A stretch of DNA of 38,975 bases. Origin: CAIXLI01 sp964587125. GTDB lineage: Bacteria; Pseudomonadota; Alphaproteobacteria; UBA9219. Below, one piece after another: positions 30,801 to 38,975 of this stretch. The notes beneath the pieces are model-generated. The model did no database searches. It was not told the DNA's origin and saw nothing but the letters and a program-made list of their open reading frames with translations. Made by a program: the position numbers and the translations under genes. Location: NCBI GenBank assembly GCA_964587125.1, contig CAZPKC010000019.1:1-38975 (forward strand), read 5' to 3'. Positions within the stretch are counted from its first letter, which is position 1. Each line of letters starts with the position of its first letter.

Positions 30801-31778
30801 TCAGGATTGAGTTCTTTTGATCAGCCTTGCCATATCCTTCGGCAATTTCGATGAGAATTTCCTGAGTTTGCCCGTGCGGGGATGGATGAAGCGGATTTCG
30901 ATTGCGTGCAACGCTTGGCGCGGAAAGTTTTTTAGAGCTTCCGGAATGCTTTTAGTGAGTCCGCGCGATTTTCCATATGTGGGATCGCCGACGACCGGAT
31001 GTTTGATATGCGCCATATGCACGCGAATTTGGTGCGTGCGGCCTGTCGCAAGCTTGCATTCGACGAGCGAAACAATCCCGAAGTTTTTGAGCACTTTGTA
31101 ATGCGTCAGCGCGTTTTTTCCTTTTCCCGTCACCGCCATTTTCTTGCGGTCGCGCGCGCTGCGGCCAATGGGCGCGTCGATGCTGCCCGCGCTCGGAACG
31201 GGAACGCCCCAGACGAGCGCATGATACGTGCGGCTCAGGCTGCGGTCTGCGAATTGTCTCGACAAGGCCTGATGCGCGGCGTCGTTTTTCGCCACGACCA
31301 TAAGGCCGCTTGTGTCTTTATCGAGCCGGTGCACGATCCCCGGACGCGCGACGCCGCCGATGCCGGAAAGGCTTTTGCCGCAATGCGCCAAAAGAGCGTT
31401 GACCAACGTGTGATCGCGGTTTCCGGGCGCGGGATGCACGACAAGCCCCGCCTGTTTGTCGAGGACGATGACGTCGGCGTCCTCGTAAACGATGTCCAGT
31501 TCCATCGCCTGCGGTTCAGGTTCCGCTTTTTCCGGCGGAGGCAGGACAAGCGCGTAAACTTCGCCCGTTTTGACTTTGCGGCTGGCGTCGGTCGCGGATT
31601 TTCCAGCGAGGCTGAGATTCCCTTGCGCCAAAAGCGCCTGAATGCGCGCGCGGGACAATAACGGCTGTTCCTTCGCGGCAAGCGCCGCGAGCGCTTTGTC
31701 CACGCGAAAGCCTTTCAGCGCTTCGGGAATGGCAAGTTGAAGGATTTGTGGATCGGGATTCGAAAGCGACTTTTTCAT
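30801..31778 (-). CDS. rluD: 23S rRNA pseudouridine synthase, RluD/RluC family
   Basis: This 325-residue RNA-modifying enzyme converts uridines in 23S rRNA to pseudouridine (RluD: positions 1911/1915/1917 in E. coli). An N-terminal S4 RNA-binding domain (RVDKALAALAAKEQPLLSRA) is followed by the catalytic domain with HRLDKDTSGLMVVAKN, whose Asp is the nucleophile, and the later RTHQIRVHMAHIKHPVVGD. Both signatures are complete. RluC and RluD cannot be cleanly separated by eye. There is no strong ribosome site. A long imperfect palindrome lies directly upstream. Confidence 0.93.
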   Translation of the reverse strand: MKKSLSNPDPQILQLAIPEALKGFRVDKALAALAAKEQPLLSRARIQALLAQGNLSLAGKSATDASRKVKTGEVYALVLPPPEKAEPEPQAMELDIVYEDADVIVLDKQAGLVVHPAPGNRDHTLVNALLAHCGKSLSGIGGVARPGIVHRLDKDTSGLMVVAKNDAAHQALSRQFADRSLSRTYHALVWGVPVPSAGSIDAPIGRSARDRKKMAVTGKGKNALTHYKVLKNFGIVSLVECKLATGRTHQIRVHMAHIKHPVVGDPTYGKSRGLTKSIPEALKNFPRQALHAIEIRFIHPRTGKLRKFSSKLPKDMARLIKRTQS

Positions 31779-31793
31779 TGTTCAACGCGAGGT

Positions 31794-31920
31794 TTCAATG
31801 AAGCAAGCTTGAGGCGAAAATCGTGATTTTATGAATTTTCGCGCGGAGCGTACTTCTTCCGTACGTGAGCAGCGAAAATTCAGAAAAGCGCGATTTGCAA
31901 CCCAAGATCGCTTCATTGAA
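31794..31920. repeat. 127-bp imperfect palindrome upstream of rluD
   Basis: Two 49-base arms (31794-31842 and 31872-31920) are inverted copies with 40 matching positions; the outer 11 (TTCAATGAAGC) and inner 11 (GAATTTTCGC region) are perfect. The 29-base centre holds a further CGTAC/GTACG pair. It fills nearly the whole gap between rluD and the gene at 31922. This looks like a member of an intergenic palindromic repeat family. The inner GCGCGGAGCGTA resembles GCGCAGAGCGTA at 4591-4602. Confidence 0.65.
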
Positions 31921-31921
31921 G

Positions 31922-32461
31922 TCATTTCTGCAAAGCGGCGGGTTGATCGAGCCTATACTGCTGCGAAAACTGATCGGCCATTTTTTTCAGGATTTCGCCG
32001 ACCCTGTCGGCATGCACCGACTGGCCGCTGGAGACTCCCACGCGTTGACGCCAGTATACGGCCGTCACGCTGCGCGGCGCGCCGACCGGCGGGATCACGA
32101 CATCGATGCGCGATTCCGCCGACAAGGAAATCCACGATATGCATTCAAGATTTTCGTCGACGAAGGACGCTATTTCGGGGATCAACTGGATGCGGGCGAC
32201 GCCCCGCGCCGGTGGTTTGGCGTCGGCCACGGCCACGACCGGAACCGTCGTTCCCGCGAAAGCGCCGGAGAGAACCGAGGCTATGGATTCACGCGACAGA
32301 TTGCAAGAGTTAGACGCTTTGGGATCGTTGAATTGCGCGTATTCCACGATGATTTCGCCGACGCCATACATCCCAGGCGCGACGCCTTGAGCGTGGGCGG
32401 CGCAAGGCATAAGGTTTGCGCAAAAAAGAGCCGAAAAAAGAAAGCATCCGATAATTTTCAT
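31922..32461 (-). CDS. Hypothetical periplasmic protein, 179 aa
   Basis: An N-terminal signal peptide is clear: MKIIG, a hydrophobic core with FLFSALFCANLMPC and cleavage after AAHA. The mature protein (starts QGVAPGMYGVGEIIVEYAQF) has two cysteines (SNSCNLS and LECISW) and a beta-rich central part. I do not recognise a family. GAGG just upstream of the ATG is the ribosome site. It lies between rluD and dksA on the same strand, perhaps cotranscribed with dksA (58 bases). Confidence 0.75.
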   Translation of the reverse strand: MKIIGCFLFSALFCANLMPCAAHAQGVAPGMYGVGEIIVEYAQFNDPKASNSCNLSRESIASVLSGAFAGTTVPVVAVADAKPPARGVARIQLIPEIASFVDENLECISWISLSAESRIDVVIPPVGAPRSVTAVYWRQRVGVSSGQSVHADRVGEILKKMADQFSQQYRLDQPAALQK

Positions 32462-32519
32462 CGCGAAACCTCTTTTTTAAAGTTAGGCAACGGCCCAAGA
32501 TCGCTTAATTGGACACGCC

Positions 32520-32948
32520 CTATTCCCGTTCGTCGCGTTGGGTGCGTTCCTTGCGTTCGTGGCGTTCTTGCGCGTCGACCGTCAGCGTCGCAATCGGGCG
32601 CGCGTCGAGACGCTTGATGCCGATCGGTTCGCCCGTATCTTCGCAGAAACCGTATTCGTTGCGCTCGATGCGCTCCAAAGCCTCGTCGATCTTGCTGATG
32701 AGCTTGCGCTGCCTGTCGCGCGTGCGCAGTTCCAGCGCGACTTCCGTTTCCGCCGACGCGCGGTCTGTAATATCCGGTTCCTGCATCCCGCCATCGTCCT
32801 GAAGTTCTTGCAGCGTCAGATCGGCTTCGCGCACGATGTCGGCTTTCCACTTCAAAAGCTTGTGCCGGAAATACTCCAGCATCACCGGATTCATATAAGG
32901 CTCTTTTTCCGTGGGCTTGTAGTTCGGCGGAACGGTAACAGTAACCAT
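32520..32948 (-). CDS. dksA: RNA polymerase-binding transcription factor DksA
   Basis: DksA binds the polymerase secondary channel and works with ppGpp. The 142 residues have the coiled coil with the tip acidic pair (ELQDDGGMQEPDITDRASAE), then RNEYGFCEDTGEPIGIKRLD and ARPIATLTVDAQERHE. In the C4 zinc-finger region only one cysteine remains (FCEDT); the others are Thr/Ala, a known alphaproteobacterial variation that may free the protein from zinc or oxidation sensing. AGGAG upstream of ATG 32948 is the ribosome site. Confidence 0.92.
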   Translation of the reverse strand: MVTVTVPPNYKPTEKEPYMNPVMLEYFRHKLLKWKADIVREADLTLQELQDDGGMQEPDITDRASAETEVALELRTRDRQRKLISKIDEALERIERNEYGFCEDTGEPIGIKRLDARPIATLTVDAQERHERKERTQRDERE

Positions 32949-33101
32949 GAAACACTCCTGTTAAGCGCAAATCGCGGGCAGAGGAAGATAGGAGAACCTG
33001 TCCCCCCAAGTCAACGCAGGATAAAAGGCGAGTTTTTCCAATTAATCCAATATGTTAGCCGTCTTGCCCTGCAAAACGGGCCTGAAAGAGCGGTATGGAC
33101 C

Positions 33102-34142
33102 TCAGCCCGCGTGGACTAGGGCTTTCTTTACGCTGTCGATTGTGAACAAAAGAATTGAGCCGGATTCGGACGAGGCGAACAAAGCGTCTCCGTCCGCGTT
33201 CCAGACAAGGCCGTTGATCGCGGCATCCTGTGGCGGATTTATCATGATCTCCATCCGGCCATCCAAAGGCGCCAGAATAATCATGCCATCGGTGTATCCC
33301 GCCGCGACCATTTCGTCTTTTGGGTGCGGCGCTATGTGCGTGACGAGCCTATTGTCCGCGCCACCTAGCGTCAAAGGCGCTTTGCCCCACGGCCCTCCGG
33401 CAGAAAAAGGCCAGCAGATGACTTGCTCCGCTCCGGAGGTTGCCAGATATTTGCCGCGCGCCGTAAAGCCCATCGATTTTATTTTGGCGGCGTAGCCCTG
33501 CATCCGCATTTCCTTGTTGTCTACCAATTGCCAGCCGTGAAGTGCGGCTTCCTGCATGCTGCTGAGAAGAACTTTGCCGTCGGGACTCCAGATGAGGCCG
33601 AGATGCGAGCCTTTCCATTCCAGAGTTGTAGAGGTTTGCTCTTTGGTGTTGAGCCACCACAGAGTCACGCCGTTGTAATGGCTGACGGCGAGGCGCTTGC
33701 CATTGGGGCTAAACGAGATTCCGCCCGGGTTGCTTGGAACGGAGAGAAGCGCATGCTTTTGTCCCTCTTCGTTCAGAACGTGGATTGTTTTGCCCGTGTT
33801 GTAGGTGCGGAATTTGCCGTCCGAGGAACCGGCGACGAAATCTATCCAAGTATTTTTGTGTTCCGCTAAGAGCGTTGTTTCGCCGATCGCCGGATCGAGG
33901 ATCAAAACTTTTCCGTCGTCGCCGCCCGAAAGAAACGCGTGTTCGTCGGCGTCGGGTTGCAAAGAAAGCGATATGCCATCGTGAAGCTTGACGGATTTCG
34001 GTTGAACCGCCTCGTCGCTTGCGGGAAACAGGCGCGCCGTTCCGTCGGCCAAAGCGGCCGCAACCCAATCGCCGTTGCGGTTGACGGCAAGCGATAGAAC
34101 CGGCGTATCGAACTTCCATTGGTTATAGGCGGCGGAGATCAT
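33102..34142 (-). CDS. WD40 repeat protein
   Basis: From ATG 34142 (MISAAYNQWKFDTPVLSLAV) the product has 346 residues and about seven WD40-type blades: examples are NGDWVAAALADGTARLF, FLSGGDDGKVLILDP, NGKRLAVSHYNGVTLWWL, DGKVLLSSMQEAALHGW and DEMVAAGYTDGMIILAPL. It has no signal peptide and is probably a cytoplasmic propeller scaffold. The frame continues upstream to 34796, but that part belongs to a frameshifted HAD gene; the repaired HAD stop overlaps this ATG by four bases, so the pair is coupled. Function is unknown. Confidence 0.85.
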   Translation of the reverse strand: MISAAYNQWKFDTPVLSLAVNRNGDWVAAALADGTARLFPASDEAVQPKSVKLHDGISLSLQPDADEHAFLSGGDDGKVLILDPAIGETTLLAEHKNTWIDFVAGSSDGKFRTYNTGKTIHVLNEEGQKHALLSVPSNPGGISFSPNGKRLAVSHYNGVTLWWLNTKEQTSTTLEWKGSHLGLIWSPDGKVLLSSMQEAALHGWQLVDNKEMRMQGYAAKIKSMGFTARGKYLATSGAEQVICWPFSAGGPWGKAPLTLGGADNRLVTHIAPHPKDEMVAAGYTDGMIILAPLDGRMEIMINPPQDAAINGLVWNADGDALFASSESGSILLFTIDSVKKALVHAG

Positions 34143-34796
34143 AATAAAACATCCGCTATTTCGCTCATTTTGGCAAAGACTTGTTCGGCTCCCTCGCGGC
34201 GCAAGGTTTCTGCGTGCCCCGTTCCGCAATGGCTGCCCCCCGTAAAGCCGAAGGCGCGCATCTTCGCGGCCTTGGCGGCGCGGACGCCCGCAACGCTGTC
34301 TTCGAATCACAAGGCAGGCTGAAGGATCGACGCCCATGTGTTTCGCCGCGAATAAAAAGAGATCTGGCGCGGGCTTGCCGTTTTCGACTTGCTCCGTGCT
34401 GAAAATATGGGGAGCAAAACGATCCCATAATCCCACCAGCCCCAGCGCATAGCGCAGCGTCTTTGGGCCGCTGCTGGAGGCCACGCATTTTTTGCACTGT
34501 AACGCGTCGACAAGCTCCGCGACGCCGGAAATGGGTTTGAGTCTCTTCTCGTAAAGCTTGAACGTGGAGGCGCGCGCGTCGTCCCAAAAACGATCCGAAA
34601 TTTTGATTCCGTGGCGCGCCTGGATTTTGGCTGTGGTGGAAATCTTGTTGAGGCCGATGTATTCCCTTAAAACCTCTTCGTGCGGAAGACTGACGCCGGC
34701 ATCCGCCAGAGCCGCGACAAAAACCTCGTTCCACAGCATTTCGCTGTCAATCAGGACGCCGTCGCAATCGAAAATGATGAGGTCGAAAGGAGTCAT
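34139..34796 (-). pseudogene. HAD-family phosphatase (beta-phosphoglucomutase/phosphoglycolate type) with a 1-base frameshift
   Basis: The N-terminal 160 residues are a HAD hydrolase: FDLIIFDCDGVLIDSE (nucleophile Asp in DxD), a cap domain, VASSSGPKT (motif II) and the Lys region GKPAPDLFLFA. After CLVI the frame gives junk (RRQRCGRPRRQ). Removing the C at 34304 restores CLVIEDSVAGVRAAKAAKMR and a normal C-terminus ending DVLL, with a stop overlapping the WD40 ATG. The repaired length is 218 residues, typical of HAD-IA enzymes. It is either a recent inactivation or a sequencing/assembly error. Confidence 0.85.
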
Positions 34797-35059
34797 TTGG
34801 CCGTTCTAGATGATTGTCTTGCCCAAATCAAAGCCTCCGCGAAGTGTCGCAATTTCGCATCAGAGGCGAAAATCTTTTTGCATGAAACTAAATCGGCGCT
34901 TCCCAACGAGTCGATTCTTATATACAACGACCCCGTTCACCGCCGGTTTTTCGGCAAGAACCCGAAAAACAGCACATTCAACACACATATTTTAAGGATG
35001 AGTCTTTTAGTGCCGACGGCAAATAACTGTAACTTGCAAAATCTCAGGAGCTTTAACGT
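34797..35059 (+). other. Gap upstream of the DJ-1-like gene with a perfect stem-loop
   Basis: No gene is seen. GTTTTTCGG (34946-34954) pairs perfectly with CCGAAAAAC (34962-34970) around a 7-base loop, 90 bases before the DJ-1-like ATG. A TATATA at about 34920 may be a -10 element. The hairpin could belong to the leader; no T-run follows. Confidence 0.4.
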
Positions 35060-35620
35060 ATGACGACCACGCTTACCGGTAAATCTATCGCTATTCTCGC
35101 CGCAAACGGCTTTGACGAAAACCAGATGACAGAAATTCAACGCGCTTTGACGACGGCCAAGGCCAAATTCAAGACCGTCGCCCCCGAACAGGGCGTCGTC
35201 AACGGCTGGCAGAACGACCATTGGGGACATTATTTTCCCATCGATGCTCAAATCGGCGAAGCCTTGGGCTCCGACTTCGATTTTCTCGTCATTCCGGGCG
35301 GAGAGCGCGCAATCGCCAAACTCAAGACAAACTTGCACACCCGCCGCATCGTTAATCATTTCCTCGAAGCGGAAAAGCCCATCGCCGCGATTGGAGCGGG
35401 GGTCGCGCTTCTGGCTTTGTCTCCCAAAATCGCGGGATTCACGGTTTCGGCCTCTTCCGATATTTGCGAAGAATTGAAAACGGCAGGCGCGGAAACAAGC
35501 GAAGAAGATCAGGTTCTTTGCGGCGTCGTTTTGACCTCGAACGGCAAGAACAATGCCGCGTGGGTTGCGCAGGCGATGGAACTCTTCGGCGAAGTCGAGC
35601 GCGAGCTGGAAGCGGCGTAA
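35060..35620 (+). CDS. DJ-1/PfpI family protein lacking the nucleophile Cys
   Basis: This 186-residue flavodoxin-like protein starts MTTTLTGKSIAILAANGFDE and has the PfpI core: DFDFLVIPGGERAI, then a nucleophile-elbow region AIGAGVALLAL. In active members that elbow is AxCHG; here Cys-His is Gly-Ala, so protease, glyoxalase or deglycase chemistry is not expected. The Glu/Asp in the first loop (GFDENQM) is partly kept. It is probably a binding or regulatory homologue. CAGGAGC before ATG 35060 is the ribosome site. Confidence 0.85.
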   Translation: MTTTLTGKSIAILAANGFDENQMTEIQRALTTAKAKFKTVAPEQGVVNGWQNDHWGHYFPIDAQIGEALGSDFDFLVIPGGERAIAKLKTNLHTRRIVNHFLEAEKPIAAIGAGVALLALSPKIAGFTVSASSDICEELKTAGAETSEEDQVLCGVVLTSNGKNNAAWVAQAMELFGEVERELEAA

Positions 35621-35661
35621 AATGCTTCCCTTCCCGATATTGAGAATTTATGGCAATAAAA

Positions 35662-35690
35662 ATGGATCCCCGCCTTCGCGGGGCTGACGT
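35662..35690. repeat. Short intergenic palindromic repeat
   Basis: ATGGATCCCCGC-CTTC-GCGGGGCTGACG: a 6-bp GC stem (CCCCGC/GCGGGG, 35668-35683) flanked by GAT and TGACG. The form matches dispersed palindromic repeats seen in many Proteobacteria. It lies between the DJ-1-like and PIG-L genes and is read through by the longer, unlikely start of the latter. Confidence 0.55.
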
Positions 35691-35709
35691 CAGGAAAACA
35701 GGGGGGGAT

Positions 35710-36588
35710 ATGCAGCAAGAATCGCCCGATGTTTCCGCTCCCAAGATTATCGCCGGTTATGTGCGTCTTCTGAAAACGCCGTTGGCCGCGCCGGAAATTG
35801 CCGCCCCTGCCCTTTCGACGACAACGCCGGAATGCGATCCGAAGAGGCCTTGCGCGCTTTTGTTGTCGCCGCATCCAGACGACGAATGCTTGACGGGCGT
35901 TTTGCCTTTGCGCCTTTTGCGCGAGCAAAATTGGCAGATTATCAATGTCGCCGTGACTCTCGGCAGCGATCCCTTGCAGCGCGCACGGCGCAAAAAAGAA
36001 TTGGCAAAAGCCTGCGCCGTTTTGGGCTTTGGATGCGTTCTGCCCGAAGAAGATGGATTTTCAAACGTCACCCTTTCCGCGCGCAAGGCCCATCCCGCCG
36101 CGTGGGTAGAAAAAGTCAGGCGGATTGTGAAAATCATCGCAGAAATAAAACCTCGGGCCATCGTCATGCCCCATGCGGCGGATTGGCATGAAACGCATAT
36201 GGGGACATATCTTTTGGGAATGGATGCGTTGGAGATTATGCCGCGCTCTTTCGCCTGCGCCGTGGCGCTGACCGAATATTGGCAGCCGATGGCCGATCCC
36301 AACGTGATGATCGGCGTTAGTGAAAACGATCTCGCGGCGCTTATGACCGCTCTGGCCTGCCACGCGGGCGAGGTCGCGCGCAACGCCTATGATCGGCGTT
36401 TCCCCGCCCATCTGATCGACAACGTCCGGCGCGGCTGCGAGAAATTGAGCGGAAAAGGCGCCGGAGCTCCGATTATGGATTTTGCCGAAATGTACAGATT
36501 TGGCCTTTGGCGTAACGGGAAATTCGCGCCTTCGGCGCTTAACCGTTTTGTCGGCGGAGGCGAATCCGTCGGCGCATTGTTTGATTAA
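35710..36588 (+). CDS. PIG-L family deacetylase
   Basis: This is a zinc-dependent N-deacetylase-like protein of 292 residues. The zinc motif is LLSPHPDDECLTGVLPLRLL (HPDD, near residue 58), with the later His pair in MPHAADWHETHMGTY. The fold and spacing match LmbE/PIG-L proteins, which deacetylate GlcNAc-type conjugates; the substrate is not evident. I start at ATG 35710 because GGGGGGG (35701-35707) precedes it; the frame open from 35650 would translate a palindromic repeat. It follows the DJ-1-like gene on the same strand. Confidence 0.85.
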   Translation: MQQESPDVSAPKIIAGYVRLLKTPLAAPEIAAPALSTTTPECDPKRPCALLLSPHPDDECLTGVLPLRLLREQNWQIINVAVTLGSDPLQRARRKKELAKACAVLGFGCVLPEEDGFSNVTLSARKAHPAAWVEKVRRIVKIIAEIKPRAIVMPHAADWHETHMGTYLLGMDALEIMPRSFACAVALTEYWQPMADPNVMIGVSENDLAALMTALACHAGEVARNAYDRRFPAHLIDNVRRGCEKLSGKGAGAPIMDFAEMYRFGLWRNGKFAPSALNRFVGGGESVGALFD

Positions 36589-36675
36589 AAATCTCTTTTC
36601 GGGTAAGCGATTCGCACTTTTCGATGCTCCGTTAAGCCACTTTGACGGGCGTAGAGGCTCATTTTGACCTTATTA

Positions 36676-36762
36676 TTAACCATTTTGTGAAATTTCCTTG
36701 CTTTGATGTCGCCGAGCCCTAAAATTCGCCCTTTGACCAAGGCATTAAATCCTTTATATACA
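36676..36762 (+). promoter_or_regulatory. rpoD promoter and CtrA half-site
   Basis: TTGACC (36733-36738), 18 bases, TATACA (36757-36762) is a clear sigma-70-type promoter with a leader of about 20 bases containing a small GTTCC/GGAAC hairpin (36764-36778). TTAACCAT, the CtrA half-site, lies upstream at 36676-36683. Nothing else is seen in the gap 36589-36787. Confidence 0.55.
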
Positions 36763-36787
36763 GCGTTCCCTTAGGAACAGGGCAAGC

Positions 36788-38975
<2,188 letters not shown>

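Noticed and set aside
33102..34796. A genuine HAD-WD40 fusion protein
   Set aside because: The joining segment is out-of-frame HAD sequence; removing one base gives two complete genes with an ATGA overlap.
35650..35709. Earlier start of the PIG-L gene
   Set aside because: It would translate a palindromic repeat; the ATG at 35710 has a G-rich ribosome site.

Overview
The window reads as the chromosome of an uncultured alphaproteobacterium, probably Rhodospirillales-like. The signs are a ManX-HPr-EI regulatory phosphotransferase cassette, CobT, YejE/YejF, RpoH, an alphaproteobacterial-type DksA whose zinc-finger cysteines are mostly lost, a WD40 gene coupled to a HAD phosphatase, and CtrA-type boxes (TTAA-N7-TTAAC). 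An NADH-type [FeFe] hydrogenase and the cysteine-ligand form of PurF point to an anaerobic or microaerobic lifestyle. These placements come from reading the sequence; no database was searched.

Region 1 (1-4609) is accessory DNA. A complete IS3-family element fills exactly 1-1265 and has cut a gene fragment ending in an HAE deaminase motif. Next come a broken B3/4-domain gene, an MFS transporter, a GNAT acetyltransferase, small unknown genes and a small HTH gene. The region ends in the 3' half of a tRNA (anticodon loop TTGACAT, so tRNA-Val(GAC)) preceded by TGGGAG repeats, which looks like the att end of an integrated island lying to the left.

Region 2 (4719-16473) is mostly housekeeping: pabA and fused pabBC for p-aminobenzoate, a 47-codon gene, EI/HPr/EIIA-Man with an alcohol dehydrogenase, cobT, and yejE-yejF split by an HNH homing-type endonuclease gene. 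A degenerate second copy of the tRNA half lies after pabBC, so the pab genes sit between two such remnants.

Region 3 (16507-22324) is the most unusual part. It holds a three-gene [FeFe] hydrogenase operon (hydC-hydB-hydA: NuoE-like, short NuoF-like, and HydA with a complete H-cluster). Divergent from it is a chemoreceptor whose sensor is a cytoplasmic 3-hydroxyacyl-CoA-dehydrogenase-type NAD-binding domain that has lost its catalytic His and Glu, followed by two membrane helices, HAMP and an MCP signalling domain. The shared 334-bp gap carries a perfect CtrA box, a near-perfect one and further half-sites. I infer an NAD(H)- or acyl-CoA-responsive taxis receptor paired with an NADH-linked hydrogenase.

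Region 4 (22359-38975) is core: a hypothetical gene, radA, cvpA-purF, a small gene with a G10 tract as its ribosome binding site, gyrB, rpoH, a 27-residue Cys/Lys protein, an RluD-type pseudouridine synthase, a periplasmic protein, dksA, WD40 plus a frameshifted HAD gene, a DJ-1-like protein without its nucleophile, a PIG-L deacetylase and rpoD. RpoD has a Lys/Ala/Pro-rich N-terminal extension of about 140 residues and runs off the right edge. Its last 270 bases change codon use abruptly (Glu codons 12 GAA:0 GAG before, 2:11 after), so the contig end may be chimeric. rpoH, radA and cobT share promoters that place transcription start on or near the ATG, suggesting leaderless mRNAs.
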